Shown piece after piece: positions 56,711-64,000 of a DNA stretch of 64,000 bases (position 1 is its first letter; each line of letters starts with the position of its first letter). Source of the stretch: Pleionea sp. CnH1-48 (GTDB taxonomy: Bacteria; Pseudomonadota; Gammaproteobacteria; Enterobacterales; Kangiellaceae). A model generated the notes under the pieces. It made no database searches, was not told where the DNA came from, and saw only the letters and a program-made list of their open reading frames with translations. The stretch spans positions 124,001 to 188,000 of the forward strand of contig NZ_JAMXSB010000006.1 in assembly GCF_024124665.1 (NCBI RefSeq). The letters are read 5' to 3'. Both the position numbers and the translations under genes were made by a program.

Positions 56711-57715
56711 TTAATGGTAATGTTCTCGCAAACTGCCAGGAGAAACACCATGCCATGAGGTATAAGCTCTAACAAAAGAGTTCTGTTCCTGAAAGCCTAA
56801 TAAAAATGAAATCTCACCTAAAGAAAGTTGAGACTTTTTTAAGTAATGATCCGCCAGTTGCTGACGAACGCCTTGTAAGATGCTTTGAAACGTTTCCGCT
56901 TCTCCAGAAAGCTTGCGCTGTAAGGTTCGCTTACTGACAGCCAGCTTACCTGCAACATATTCAATAGAGCTCTCACCACTGGGTAGCGCTTCCAACAATA
57001 CTGCATGAACACGCTCGCTGATAGAAGCATTGATCTCAACATCCGCTAATTTTTGTCGTAACTGCTGCGCAAAAAAATCCCACATGGCAGCGTTAGAAGT
57101 TAAAAAAGGTTGTTCCATGTCTTCTTGGCCAAACTCAATACAAACATCGGCTCCCGATGCCACCTCACAACCAAAGTACTCAGTATAAAGAGAGAGCTCA
57201 TCAGGTAATTGAGTAGCTTGCACAGATAGCGGTAAAATCCTGCTTCTTGTCGCTAAGCGCATCAACTGAGTAAAAAATACCAGCTCACTAAGGCCCAAAC
57301 ACTTAGGCAACGTCCCAGTGTATCCATAGCAAGAAATAGTTAACCGAGTGGATTGACTGGTTTCTTCAATCTGCAATTCCATCGGACCAATTAACGGCTT
57401 ATATTGTTGCAAACGTTTAACCGCAGTTTTCATATTAGGACTGCAAATAGCAGCAAAAATAGGAGCATCAAAGGCCTCAACCGTTAAATGTTTAGCTAAC
57501 AGCAAAGGCACTTCCTGGTCCGGTAAAGCCTGCTCCACTCCCTTCCATAACGAAAAATATTCATCAGGTCTGAGTAGCACTTGCTTACGTTGAAACAAAT
57601 CAGAGGGCAGTGCTGCATAAGTCAGCACTCGTTGTATATCAACTCCCATATCAGTCAATAGCAACAACCATCCAGGAGCCATCTGAAATTTACTCGCTCG
57701 TTTCATTTTCGTCAT
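56711..57715 (-). CDS. AraC-family transcriptional regulator (PF12625-type N-domain)
   Basis: 334 residues. The N-terminal domain (WLLLLTDMGVDIQRVLTYAALPSDLF, LRPDEYFSLWKGVE...LLLAKHLTVEAFDAPIFAAICSPNMKTAVKRLQQYKPLIGPM) is the Arabinose_bd type found in OruR/ArgR-like regulators. The C-terminal AraC double helix-turn-helix is KLAVSKRTLQRKLSGE...LGEISFLLGFQEQNSFVRAYTSWHGVSPGSLR. It lies 15 bases downstream of an SDR gene, so it probably controls that oxidoreductase operon in response to a small molecule. Confidence 0.92.
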   Translation of the reverse strand: MTKMKRASKFQMAPGWLLLLTDMGVDIQRVLTYAALPSDLFQRKQVLLRPDEYFSLWKGVEQALPDQEVPLLLAKHLTVEAFDAPIFAAICSPNMKTAVKRLQQYKPLIGPMELQIEETSQSTRLTISCYGYTGTLPKCLGLSELVFFTQLMRLATRSRILPLSVQATQLPDELSLYTEYFGCEVASGADVCIEFGQEDMEQPFLTSNAAMWDFFAQQLRQKLADVEINASISERVHAVLLEALPSGESSIEYVAGKLAVSKRTLQRKLSGEAETFQSILQGVRQQLADHYLKKSQLSLGEISFLLGFQEQNSFVRAYTSWHGVSPGSLREHYH

Positions 57716-57730
57716 AATCCACTCACAAAT

Positions 57731-58513
57731 TTACGACTTTTCCATAAACTGACGGGAAATCTTTAACACCAGTTTACGAGGCAAAAGAGGAATAATCCAA
57801 TTTAGCTGGAATTTTAATCCCGCTTCATTAAATGCAACCAACTCCCCCTTTTCCATCGCTCGATAACCACACTCTGCCACCGACTGAGCACTCTTAGCTT
57901 TTTTCCAGATATCAACACCATCCAGACCTCCTGCTTCAACAAATCCGGTATGAACAGCACCGGGGCATAGTGCAGTAACAGTAACCTTATCGCTCTCTAA
58001 CTCTTGTGCTAGTGCTTGCGAAAAAGAGGTAACATACGCTTTGGTAGCGTAGTATACCGCCTGCAGTGGACCAGGCATAAATGAAGCTGTTGAAGAGACA
58101 TTTAAAATTTTACCCTGTTTGCGCGTCTTCATACCTTGCACAAAATAATGAGACAACTCCGTAAGTGCAGCCATATTAACTTGCATCATGGCTTGCTCGT
58201 CTTCCAACTTACGCTCCCCAAATAAACCATGACCACCAAATCCGGCGTTGTTAATTAATACGTCAATCCGAAGAGCTTGAGCTTCGCACTGATCAAAGAT
58301 ACGTTTTGCAGCTCCTGGTGTTGAGAGGTCTTCTGCAATAACAAAAGCCTGTATGGAGTAATCAGTTTCCAGTTCCTGTTTTAACGCCAATAATCTATCT
58401 TGAGATCTTGCTACTAAAACCAGGTCACCACCTTTCTGAGCATGAATACGGGCAAGTTCTTTACCAATGCCACTGGATGCACCTGTGATAAGAGCGGTAT
58501 TTGTTGGTGTCAT
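57731..58513 (-). CDS. short-chain dehydrogenase/reductase
   Basis: 260 residues. Nucleotide motif TGASSGIGKEL, NNAGFGG, catalytic Ser in LNVSSTASF and YYATKAYV (YxxxK). The classical SDR fold is complete; the C-terminal LPRKLVLKISRQFMEKS is basic. The N-terminal ALITGASSGIGKELARIHA pattern and size resemble DltE/YqjQ-like SDRs. Substrate unknown. First gene of the minus-strand operon with the AraC regulator. Confidence 0.93.
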   Translation of the reverse strand: MTPTNTALITGASSGIGKELARIHAQKGGDLVLVARSQDRLLALKQELETDYSIQAFVIAEDLSTPGAAKRIFDQCEAQALRIDVLINNAGFGGHGLFGERKLEDEQAMMQVNMAALTELSHYFVQGMKTRKQGKILNVSSTASFMPGPLQAVYYATKAYVTSFSQALAQELESDKVTVTALCPGAVHTGFVEAGGLDGVDIWKKAKSAQSVAECGYRAMEKGELVAFNEAGLKFQLNWIIPLLPRKLVLKISRQFMEKS

Positions 58514-58831
58514 GATAATCTTCTCCTGTCGTTAAGTTAAGATGCATGTTAGCCCATCAAAACGCGCCATCAGAACTCCGATCGCGCCACTTTTATGGCA
58601 AAAGATGCCAACTTAATTCCAGTAGAGACCGACCTTTACTCTGCATCCCAGCTCCCTGTTCCTGCAGACAAATAAACCTGATATGAGATATTTATAAAAT
58701 AAGCCGTCCTTTGGATGCTTCTGCTTAAACTTCTGACTTCTGTACTATATTTATTGAGATAAAGACTCCTTGTACCACTTTAGTTAGCAAATAGACGTCA
58801 TTAATCACCTTTAAACGACAGGAGGCATGTT
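58514..58831. other. divergent intergenic region, no gene seen
   Basis: 318 bases between the divergent SDR and chemoreceptor genes. It should hold promoters for both. AGGAGG lies just before the chemoreceptor GTG. I see no RNA gene, repeat or clear operator. Confidence 0.5.
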
Positions 58832-60124
58832 GTGGAGACGCATGATGAGTTGGCAAACTCAAAGCACACACCCACAATGCCGATATTACCTAATATAAAG
58901 CTCATAGCCCCTATTGCGCTGATATTATTGGCAGGGATCATGTTTGGTTACTGGGCATTCGAGCTGTCTGTCACCACCAGTATGTATTTACTCGGTTTAA
59001 CCATACTGGCGAGCACTGTCGGCATACTTCACATCCGTAAAAACTTGAGCAGCGATCATCAGCAGCTGGCCGCTTTTACCTCACGAATGAAAAACCGAGA
59101 AAAAATAGACTTTAGCTTTCGGTTTGATCCGAACAAATCCACCCACCTCAGTGAATTTTTTTCTCTGTTTAACGAAAGACTGCAAAAAGTCGATGACTTG
59201 CTAACAAAGCTATATGCTTCTTCGGCCCGGCTCCATCCAATGTCTTTAGAGTTGACTAATGTTTATTCCGCCATCAACCAATATAGCTCTATCCAAAATC
59301 AAATGAGTGGAAGCTTAACCCAAATGTTTGAAGGAATACGTTCAGAATCAGACTCCTTGCACATCAATTTAAATCAAATATTTTCTCACATTTCTTCTGC
59401 CAACGATTCATCAGAAAACATACGAGCGGTTTCTCAAAAAAATTTAAAAAATGTCGACCTATTAAGCGAACAAATGATTGATACCGAACAACTGGTCTAT
59501 GCCCTTGGCAATGATAGTAAGCATATTAACGATGTGATTGACTTTATCAATACGATATCGGAGCAAACCAACCTACTCGCCCTGAATGCAGCCATTGAAG
59601 CAGCGAGAGCAGGAGAAAGTGGCCGCGGCTTTTCGGTAGTGGCCGACGAAGTCAGAAGTCTCGCTAACAAAACGGCAAAGTCAGCGAATGAAGTCAGAGA
59701 TATGGTTGCAAAAATACAAGACAGTACTAAGCAGATTGGAAAAATCATGAGGAATAACATGAAAGTATCTCATGAGACACTCGAGTCATCCAAAATGACA
59801 GAAGCCAAAATCCGCGACATTTCTGAGTCAGTCAAAAAGATAAACACATTATCCAGCAATATTATGGATCAGTCACAGGCAAAAAAAGACATGCTCCATC
59901 AATCCGAAGCAGATATTAATCAAATGACGACTCTAAATGGAGAGATTGTCGATAGCATACAGATGGAAGAACTCACACCTAACGACCTGATATCTTTATC
60001 TTCATATTTGAGAAGTTCACTTGACCGCTTTAAGTTTAACGATGCCATTTGGGATAGCGACTGCCGCCCTGATAGAAAAAAAGAACAGGCCAATGTTTCG
60101 TCAAGTGACGTCGAGTTATTTTAA
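58832..60124 (+). CDS. methyl-accepting chemotaxis protein without periplasmic domain
   Basis: 430 residues starting at GTG 58832, with AGGAGG upstream. Two adjacent transmembrane helices ([20 protein letters not shown] and [19 protein letters not shown], about residues 23-68) are joined by only about six residues, so no ligand domain faces the periplasm. The cytoplasmic coiled coil has the signalling tip [36 protein letters not shown]. The C-terminus ends SSSDVELF rather than a CheR-binding NWETF pentapeptide. Sensing is probably intracellular or membrane-state based. Isolated from other chemotaxis genes except the CheY-like gene downstream. Confidence 0.93.
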   Translation: METHDELANSKHTPTMPILPNIKLIAPIALILLAGIMFGYWAFELSVTTSMYLLGLTILASTVGILHIRKNLSSDHQQLAAFTSRMKNREKIDFSFRFDPNKSTHLSEFFSLFNERLQKVDDLLTKLYASSARLHPMSLELTNVYSAINQYSSIQNQMSGSLTQMFEGIRSESDSLHINLNQIFSHISSANDSSENIRAVSQKNLKNVDLLSEQMIDTEQLVYALGNDSKHINDVIDFINTISEQTNLLALNAAIEAARAGESGRGFSVVADEVRSLANKTAKSANEVRDMVAKIQDSTKQIGKIMRNNMKVSHETLESSKMTEAKIRDISESVKKINTLSSNIMDQSQAKKDMLHQSEADINQMTTLNGEIVDSIQMEELTPNDLISLSSYLRSSLDRFKFNDAIWDSDCRPDRKKEQANVSSSDVELF

Positions 60125-60368
60125 ATAAAAAACCCAATAACTCAGCAGCATAAAAGTTATCAACCAATGGTTTCCAGCGCTTAGGTTAATAAAAACCTAT
60201 TTTTATAACCAATTGCACTATACCTTGGGATACTTATTGTTCGCTTACCCCATAGTCCTTTCTTTATATGCCAACTCAATAAAAACCCGGCCAACCACTT
60301 CAGAATGTGCTATACAATACGTAGCGTAATCTATCTCGCATGAAAGCTTTCATTATCAAGGCAGGTTT

Positions 60369-60782
60369 ATGAAAAAAGCGACAGCTCTTATTGTTGACGA
60401 TGACCCATCTGATCGATTTATTCTTTCTCAACACCTCAGAAGTGCTTTTGAAAATATAAATATCATAGAGCTTGATAATGGAGCAGATGCCATTGACTAT
60501 TTTAGTAATCCTGATAAGCATCATAATGCAGGTGAATTTCCACCCGAATTGATTTTCTTAGATATTAATATGCCAGTCGTTAATGGATTCAACTTTTTAT
60601 CTGCTTTTGAAAAGATAAGGGAAGAACATAACTATGACTCCTGCGCTGTCGTAATGTACACATCATCAGCATCAAAGCAAGATATCGACAAAGCACAAAG
60701 TTATGACTTCGTTCAAGGCTTTATTACCAAAGGTGAGCACGCACTATCGAGTTTAAAATCAGATCTTCTGTCGACAATATAG
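60369..60782 (+). CDS. single-domain response regulator (CheY/Rcp1-like)
   Basis: 137 residues, one receiver domain: VDDDPSDRFILSQHLRS, phosphoacceptor in LIFLDINMPVVNGFNFL, VMYTSSAS and the conserved Lys in FITKGE. The loop YFSNPDKHHNAGEFPPELIF is longer than in CheY and resembles Rcp1-type receivers. There is no output domain. 245 bases downstream of the chemoreceptor on the same strand; an interaction partner is unknown. Confidence 0.92.
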   Translation: MKKATALIVDDDPSDRFILSQHLRSAFENINIIELDNGADAIDYFSNPDKHHNAGEFPPELIFLDINMPVVNGFNFLSAFEKIREEHNYDSCAVVMYTSSASKQDIDKAQSYDFVQGFITKGEHALSSLKSDLLSTI

Positions 60783-60854
60783 GTGCTGTTTAAAATACTG
60801 GATGAAGGACATCACAATTGATGCTCAGCCAGCTCACCGGAAAATCAGTGAAAT

Positions 60855-62045
60855 CTAATCACAATACTCGACTCTCTGTTGTAAGGCTTCTGCCATCAAT
60901 CTATGGGCTGTTTTAATACGTTCACCTATCGGATAGTTTTTATTGGCCAATAGAAGAACTGCAAAGTTTTCATGCGGAATGACAAGTACGTATGCACCGA
61001 AGCCATTGGTAGATCCAGTCTTACTCAACGCATAGTATTCATAGCCTTGTCCGTCAGAACTTAGCGCTTCCACAGGTACATTGTTAAAAAACATCTTGTA
61101 TGAATTCCCCTCTTTTAACTTGCAGGTATCAATTGGAAATTGATACTTTTCCCAAACTAAAGCCTGATGAAATAGACCTGTGTCAAATAGGCCCGTGTGT
61201 GTTCTTCGAAATGCTTTATTTGTTAGATCAGAGCCGTTGGCGTTAGCGAGATTCCTTTTAAGAAATCGTAAAAGATCTCTGCTCGTTATTTTTATGCCAT
61301 AAGCTTCATTAGATAACACCGATGGATTAACTCTTACCTTTTTTCCACTGCGATCTTTACCCCACGCGTAATTCGACAGAGCGATCTCAGGTACACTAAT
61401 ATATGTATTCTTCAACCCGACGGGAGAAAGCAACTCTTTTTCCATCAACTGCGTAAACTCAGCTTTATTTGCATTAGCAGTGAGTACTCCAAGTAGGCCA
61501 ATGCTTGGGTTAGCGTATTTTCTTTGGCTTCCTTTGAGATGCTTTGGTCGCCAGCTTCGATAATACTCATTCAGGGCAGTTTTTGAGTTCACATCATCAG
61601 GGAGCTGAAGTGGAAATCCCCCAGCGGTGTGAGTAGCCAAATGAAATGCAGGTACCTCACCTAGTGGCGTGCCCTTCAACTCACTCAGGTATGTGCTAAT
61701 TGGATTATCTAATGAGAGCCTCCCCCGGACTTCCGATTTAGCCGCCAAAGTCACCGTAAACAACTTGGATACAGAACCTATTTCAAATAGAGTATTCTCG
61801 GTAACGGCAGTACCACTCTCCTCATCTTGAACGCCAAACTCGAAGAAATAGTCTTCGTCATTATGGGTCAAGGCTACCGCCATGCCAGGGACATTATGTT
61901 TATTCATTAGTTTGGGAATAAGTTGGTTTACCAAAGAGGGAATTGTTTTCTGACTTTCTGCCAGCGCTTTACGAGAGTAGCCTCCAGCTAAAACTACAAA
62001 TGCCAACGCTACACAAACTACAAAACTTTTCTTTATATAAAGCAT
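60855..62045 (-). CDS. ampC: class C beta-lactamase
   Basis: 396 residues from ATG 62045 (AGAGG just upstream; an in-frame TTG at 62063 is possible). Signal peptide VVCVALAFVVLAGGYSRKALA. Active-site motifs are all present: SVSK (FEIGSVSKLFT), YAN (KYANPSIGLLG) and KTG (SKTGSTNGFGAYVLVIP), with LSNYAWGKDRSGKKVRVNPSVLSNEAYGI matching AmpC. A functional periplasmic cephalosporinase is likely. No ampR is adjacent, so it may be constitutive or distantly regulated. Confidence 0.94.
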   Translation of the reverse strand: MLYIKKSFVVCVALAFVVLAGGYSRKALAESQKTIPSLVNQLIPKLMNKHNVPGMAVALTHNDEDYFFEFGVQDEESGTAVTENTLFEIGSVSKLFTVTLAAKSEVRGRLSLDNPISTYLSELKGTPLGEVPAFHLATHTAGGFPLQLPDDVNSKTALNEYYRSWRPKHLKGSQRKYANPSIGLLGVLTANANKAEFTQLMEKELLSPVGLKNTYISVPEIALSNYAWGKDRSGKKVRVNPSVLSNEAYGIKITSRDLLRFLKRNLANANGSDLTNKAFRRTHTGLFDTGLFHQALVWEKYQFPIDTCKLKEGNSYKMFFNNVPVEALSSDGQGYEYYALSKTGSTNGFGAYVLVIPHENFAVLLLANKNYPIGERIKTAHRLMAEALQQRVEYCD

Positions 62046-62366
62046 GAACCTCTGCTCCGCCAACTAAAATAGGTAAAAAGCCAATGACTCTTACAGGTTT
62101 AGTGTTTAACTTGCCACCGGGAAAGCTAAGCCATTGGTTTCAAAAGGTATCGTTCACTTCATACCCACATCTACTTTGGGAAAATATCATTAATGCTGAT
62201 AAACAAAATGTCCAAGAGGTGGTGAATTATGGCGAAAAAATGGCATTTAACAGAGAAACACCAAAACAGGTTGAGTCAGGAAGCTGATAACACACTAATA
62301 GGTAAGATTACGGTGACTGTTGTATGTTCTGCTTTACTCTCCTTGGTTTAGGGCTATAAGGGATAG
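62046..62366. other. intergenic region upstream of ampC with one doubtful tiny ORF
   Basis: 321 bases with no recognised gene. An ORF of 40 codons at 62229-62351 (plus) has an excellent AAGAGGTGG site six bases before ATG and ends in a hydrophobic stretch (GKITVTVVCSALLSLV), so a small membrane peptide is possible. I see no terminator or operator. Confidence 0.4.
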
Positions 62367-64000
62367 TTATTCACTAACTACTTTATTTCTTCCCGTTTGT
62401 TTTCCCTGATATAAGGCTGCATCGATCTTATCAATGATAGCTTCCAGCTCTGTGTTGTCTTGAACTTGGCCAACCCCAAAGGTGGCAGAAACTTTTAGAG
62501 CAGCCTCCCCATAATGAACTTCTACTTTTTCAAGCTCTTGTCTTAATGACTCCAACAACACTGTTGCCCCATGGACATCAGTATTAGGAAACATAAAGAC
62601 AAACTCCTCACCTCCCCATCGAGCAACGACATCCTGCTCTCTTAATCGCTCCTTAAATGTCTCGGCGACTTTTTTCAACACCAGATCACCACAATCATGT
62701 CCATAAGTATCGTTAACCGCTTTAAAATGATCAATATCGGCAATAGCAAATGACATAGGATTAGGCTGTCGAGCAAAACCTTTAAGCAAAAACTCCGCTT
62801 TATCAGTAAAGGCACGACGATTAGGCAACTGTGTTAAAAAATCGATAAGAGAAGCCTTTTTTAACGAATCATGGGCCATGGCGTGATCAACCGCAATCGA
62901 AGCATAAGCCGATATAGTTTTCAGAATTCTTACATCATGGCTATCGTATTTATTCTTTTCCAAACTTTGAACACTCAAACATCCTAACACTTCATTTTTC
63001 ATCATCAGGGGCATGTAGACCACAGATTCCGACATACCTCCAGCCACAGGGGCCTGAATAACATCAACATACTGATAAAGCTCATCAGACATATTGATGA
63101 GCAACTCCTTTCTCTGACTTACACACCAGACCGCTGGTCGGTTGGTATCATTTAATTCATAAAAGAACTCATTGCTAACCATTCCGTTTTCAATATAAAA
63201 CTTAATATCGATTCGTTGTCGCTCTTTATTTATCAAGCCAACTAAAAACACATGCGTATCCATGAGCTGACTGACATTTAAATATACCCTGTGGAATATA
63301 TCTTCAATATCTCTCGAGGCAGTAATCTCTTGTCCTATGGTACCTAATAACTCAATATTCTCTGTCCTACTTTTAACAAGAACGTCCAACTCTTCTTTCT
63401 GCATTTGCAAAATCTTAACTCGTCTTCTAAATACCCAGAGTATGGAAAAGACAACAACTAATGAAAAAAGACCTCGAAAAGTAAGAGTCTCATACCACAT
63501 AGGCATTTGTGTTATAGGTATCTCTAACTCATGAATACTCCATTGTCCTATACGATTGCTGCCCTTTATTAGCAAGACATACTCTCCTGGAGGCAGATTA
63601 GTATAAGACACCCTCCGGTTATTGGAGCTTGTTTCTATCCAGGCATCATCATAACCTTTAAGTTTATAAGCATAACGGTTCCTTTTAGGATACGAATAAT
63701 CTTGAGACGTAAACTCTATCGAGAAGCTTTTTACTTTGGGTTGCAATATAATGTTGTTTGACTGGTAGGTTGACATGTCAATGTTATCGATAGAAAAATG
63801 GCTTAAAGCCAACTTTGGTTGATAGTCCCACTCTTTCCATAACTTTGGCTTAAGCATCAATACACCATGACTCCCGCCTTGCAAAATGAGTCCGCTTTTC
63901 ATTTTATAGTAGGAGCCCGACCAAATAGTTCCGACATCCCAGCCAACAGATTTATCCAGTTTGTAGGAGTTCCAACTTGATGGATCGATCATATAGTCAA
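62367..64000 (-). CDS. Y_Y_Y-GAF-GGDEF membrane diguanylate cyclase (5' end cut by window)
   Basis: The frame is open to the window edge, so the N-terminus, probably a Reg_prop beta-propeller, is missing. Visible: Y_Y_Y domain (FSIEFTSQDYSYPKRNRYAYKLKGYDDAW, TNLPPGEYVLLIKGSN), a transmembrane helix (LTFRGLFSLVVVFSILWVF), a short coiled coil, a GAF domain (about 230-385 of the visible part) and GGDEF with GGEEF (62602-62616, minus strand). The catalytic loop is intact, so it is an active-looking diguanylate cyclase. The periplasmic propeller/Y_Y_Y part would sense an extracellular ligand such as a glycan. Confidence 0.92.
   Translation of the reverse strand, partial: DYMIDPSSWNSYKLDKSVGWDVGTIWSGSYYKMKSGLILQGGSHGVLMLKPKLWKEWDYQPKLALSHFSIDNIDMSTYQSNNIILQPKVKSFSIEFTSQDYSYPKRNRYAYKLKGYDDAWIETSSNNRRVSYTNLPPGEYVLLIKGSNRIGQWSIHELEIPITQMPMWYETLTFRGLFSLVVVFSILWVFRRRVKILQMQKEELDVLVKSRTENIELLGTIGQEITASRDIEDIFHRVYLNVSQLMDTHVFLVGLINKERQRIDIKFYIENGMVSNEFFYELNDTNRPAVWCVSQRKELLINMSDELYQYVDVIQAPVAGGMSESVVYMPLMMKNEVLGCLSVQSLEKNKYDSHDVRILKTISAYASIAVDHAMAHDSLKKASLIDFLTQLPNRRAFTDKAEFLLKGFARQPNPMSFAIADIDHFKAVNDTYGHDCGDLVLKKVAETFKERLREQDVVARWGGEEFVFMFPNTDVHGATVLLESLRQELEKVEVHYGEAALKVSATFGVGQVQDNTELEAIIDKIDAALYQGKQTGRNKVVSE

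Noticed and set aside
62084-62287. Plus-strand ORF of 67 codons upstream of ampC
   Set aside because: No ribosome-binding site and no recognisable features; overlaps the better-supported 40-codon ORF in another frame.

Overview
The window looks like chromosomal DNA of a marine or aquatic gammaproteobacterium with low-to-mid 40s percent GC (judged by eye). The block nnr-tsaE-amiB-mutL-miaA-hfq-hflX-hflK-hflC-yjeT-purA keeps the E. coli order. Other signs are TtcA, type II QueF, B12-dependent MetH with a MetJ-type operator, a class C beta-lactamase, several c-di-GMP enzymes and a short palindromic repeat of the kind common in marine gammaproteobacteria. A relative of Kangiellaceae/Oceanospirillales or Alteromonadales would fit; I cannot name the genus.

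Layout. 1-2.5 kb: end of a GAF-GGDEF-EAL protein. 2.5-8.7 kb (minus): pepD, tilS, accA, an FHA protein, queF and a DUF1820 gene. 9-12.2 kb: a small methyltransferase, a gene-free AT-rich stretch with DnaA-box-like sites, an SpmA-SpmB fusion and ugpQ. 12.2-14.7 kb (minus): ECF sigma/anti-sigma/PDZ operon and a DUF2007 protein. 14.9-17.1 kb: a BaeSR-like two-component pair whose kinase has an odd Pro/Arg/His-rich periplasmic insert. 17.3-23.8 kb: four exported lipoproteins or surface proteins, including a MauG-like diheme protein. 24-26.4 kb: ttcA, an unknown gene and a DnaJ-related gene. 26.5-30.5 kb: a RegB/RegA-like redox pair facing a methionine-rich OprC/NosA-like TonB receptor whose promoter region carries a RegA/RegR-type box inside a palindrome. 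30.6-35.3 kb: a QueF paralogue without its catalytic Cys, then metH and a thioesterase. 35.4-37.5 kb: a PAS-GGDEF-EAL protein. 37.7-40.9 kb: two related tiny peptides, a type III secretion chaperone-like gene and a 645-residue effector-like gene. 40.9-53.8 kb (minus): purA back to orn. 53.9-55.7 kb: phhB, rsgA and two tandem tRNA-Gly(GCC). 55.7-58.5 kb (minus): a second CesT-like gene, a GFA protein, an AraC regulator and an SDR. 58.8-64 kb: a chemoreceptor, a CheY-like regulator, ampC and a truncated Y_Y_Y-GAF-GGDEF protein.

The most interesting loci are accessory. The chaperone/effector pair and the second CesT-like gene imply that this environmental bacterium has a type III secretion system encoded outside the window. 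The RegBA-like pair, the RegR-like box and the OprC-like receptor together suggest redox- or copper-responsive control of metal import. The QueF-like protein keeps the fold signature of an enzyme but has lost two catalytic residues, while a complete QueF is encoded 22 kb away. Homology statements come from reading the sequences; no database search was possible.
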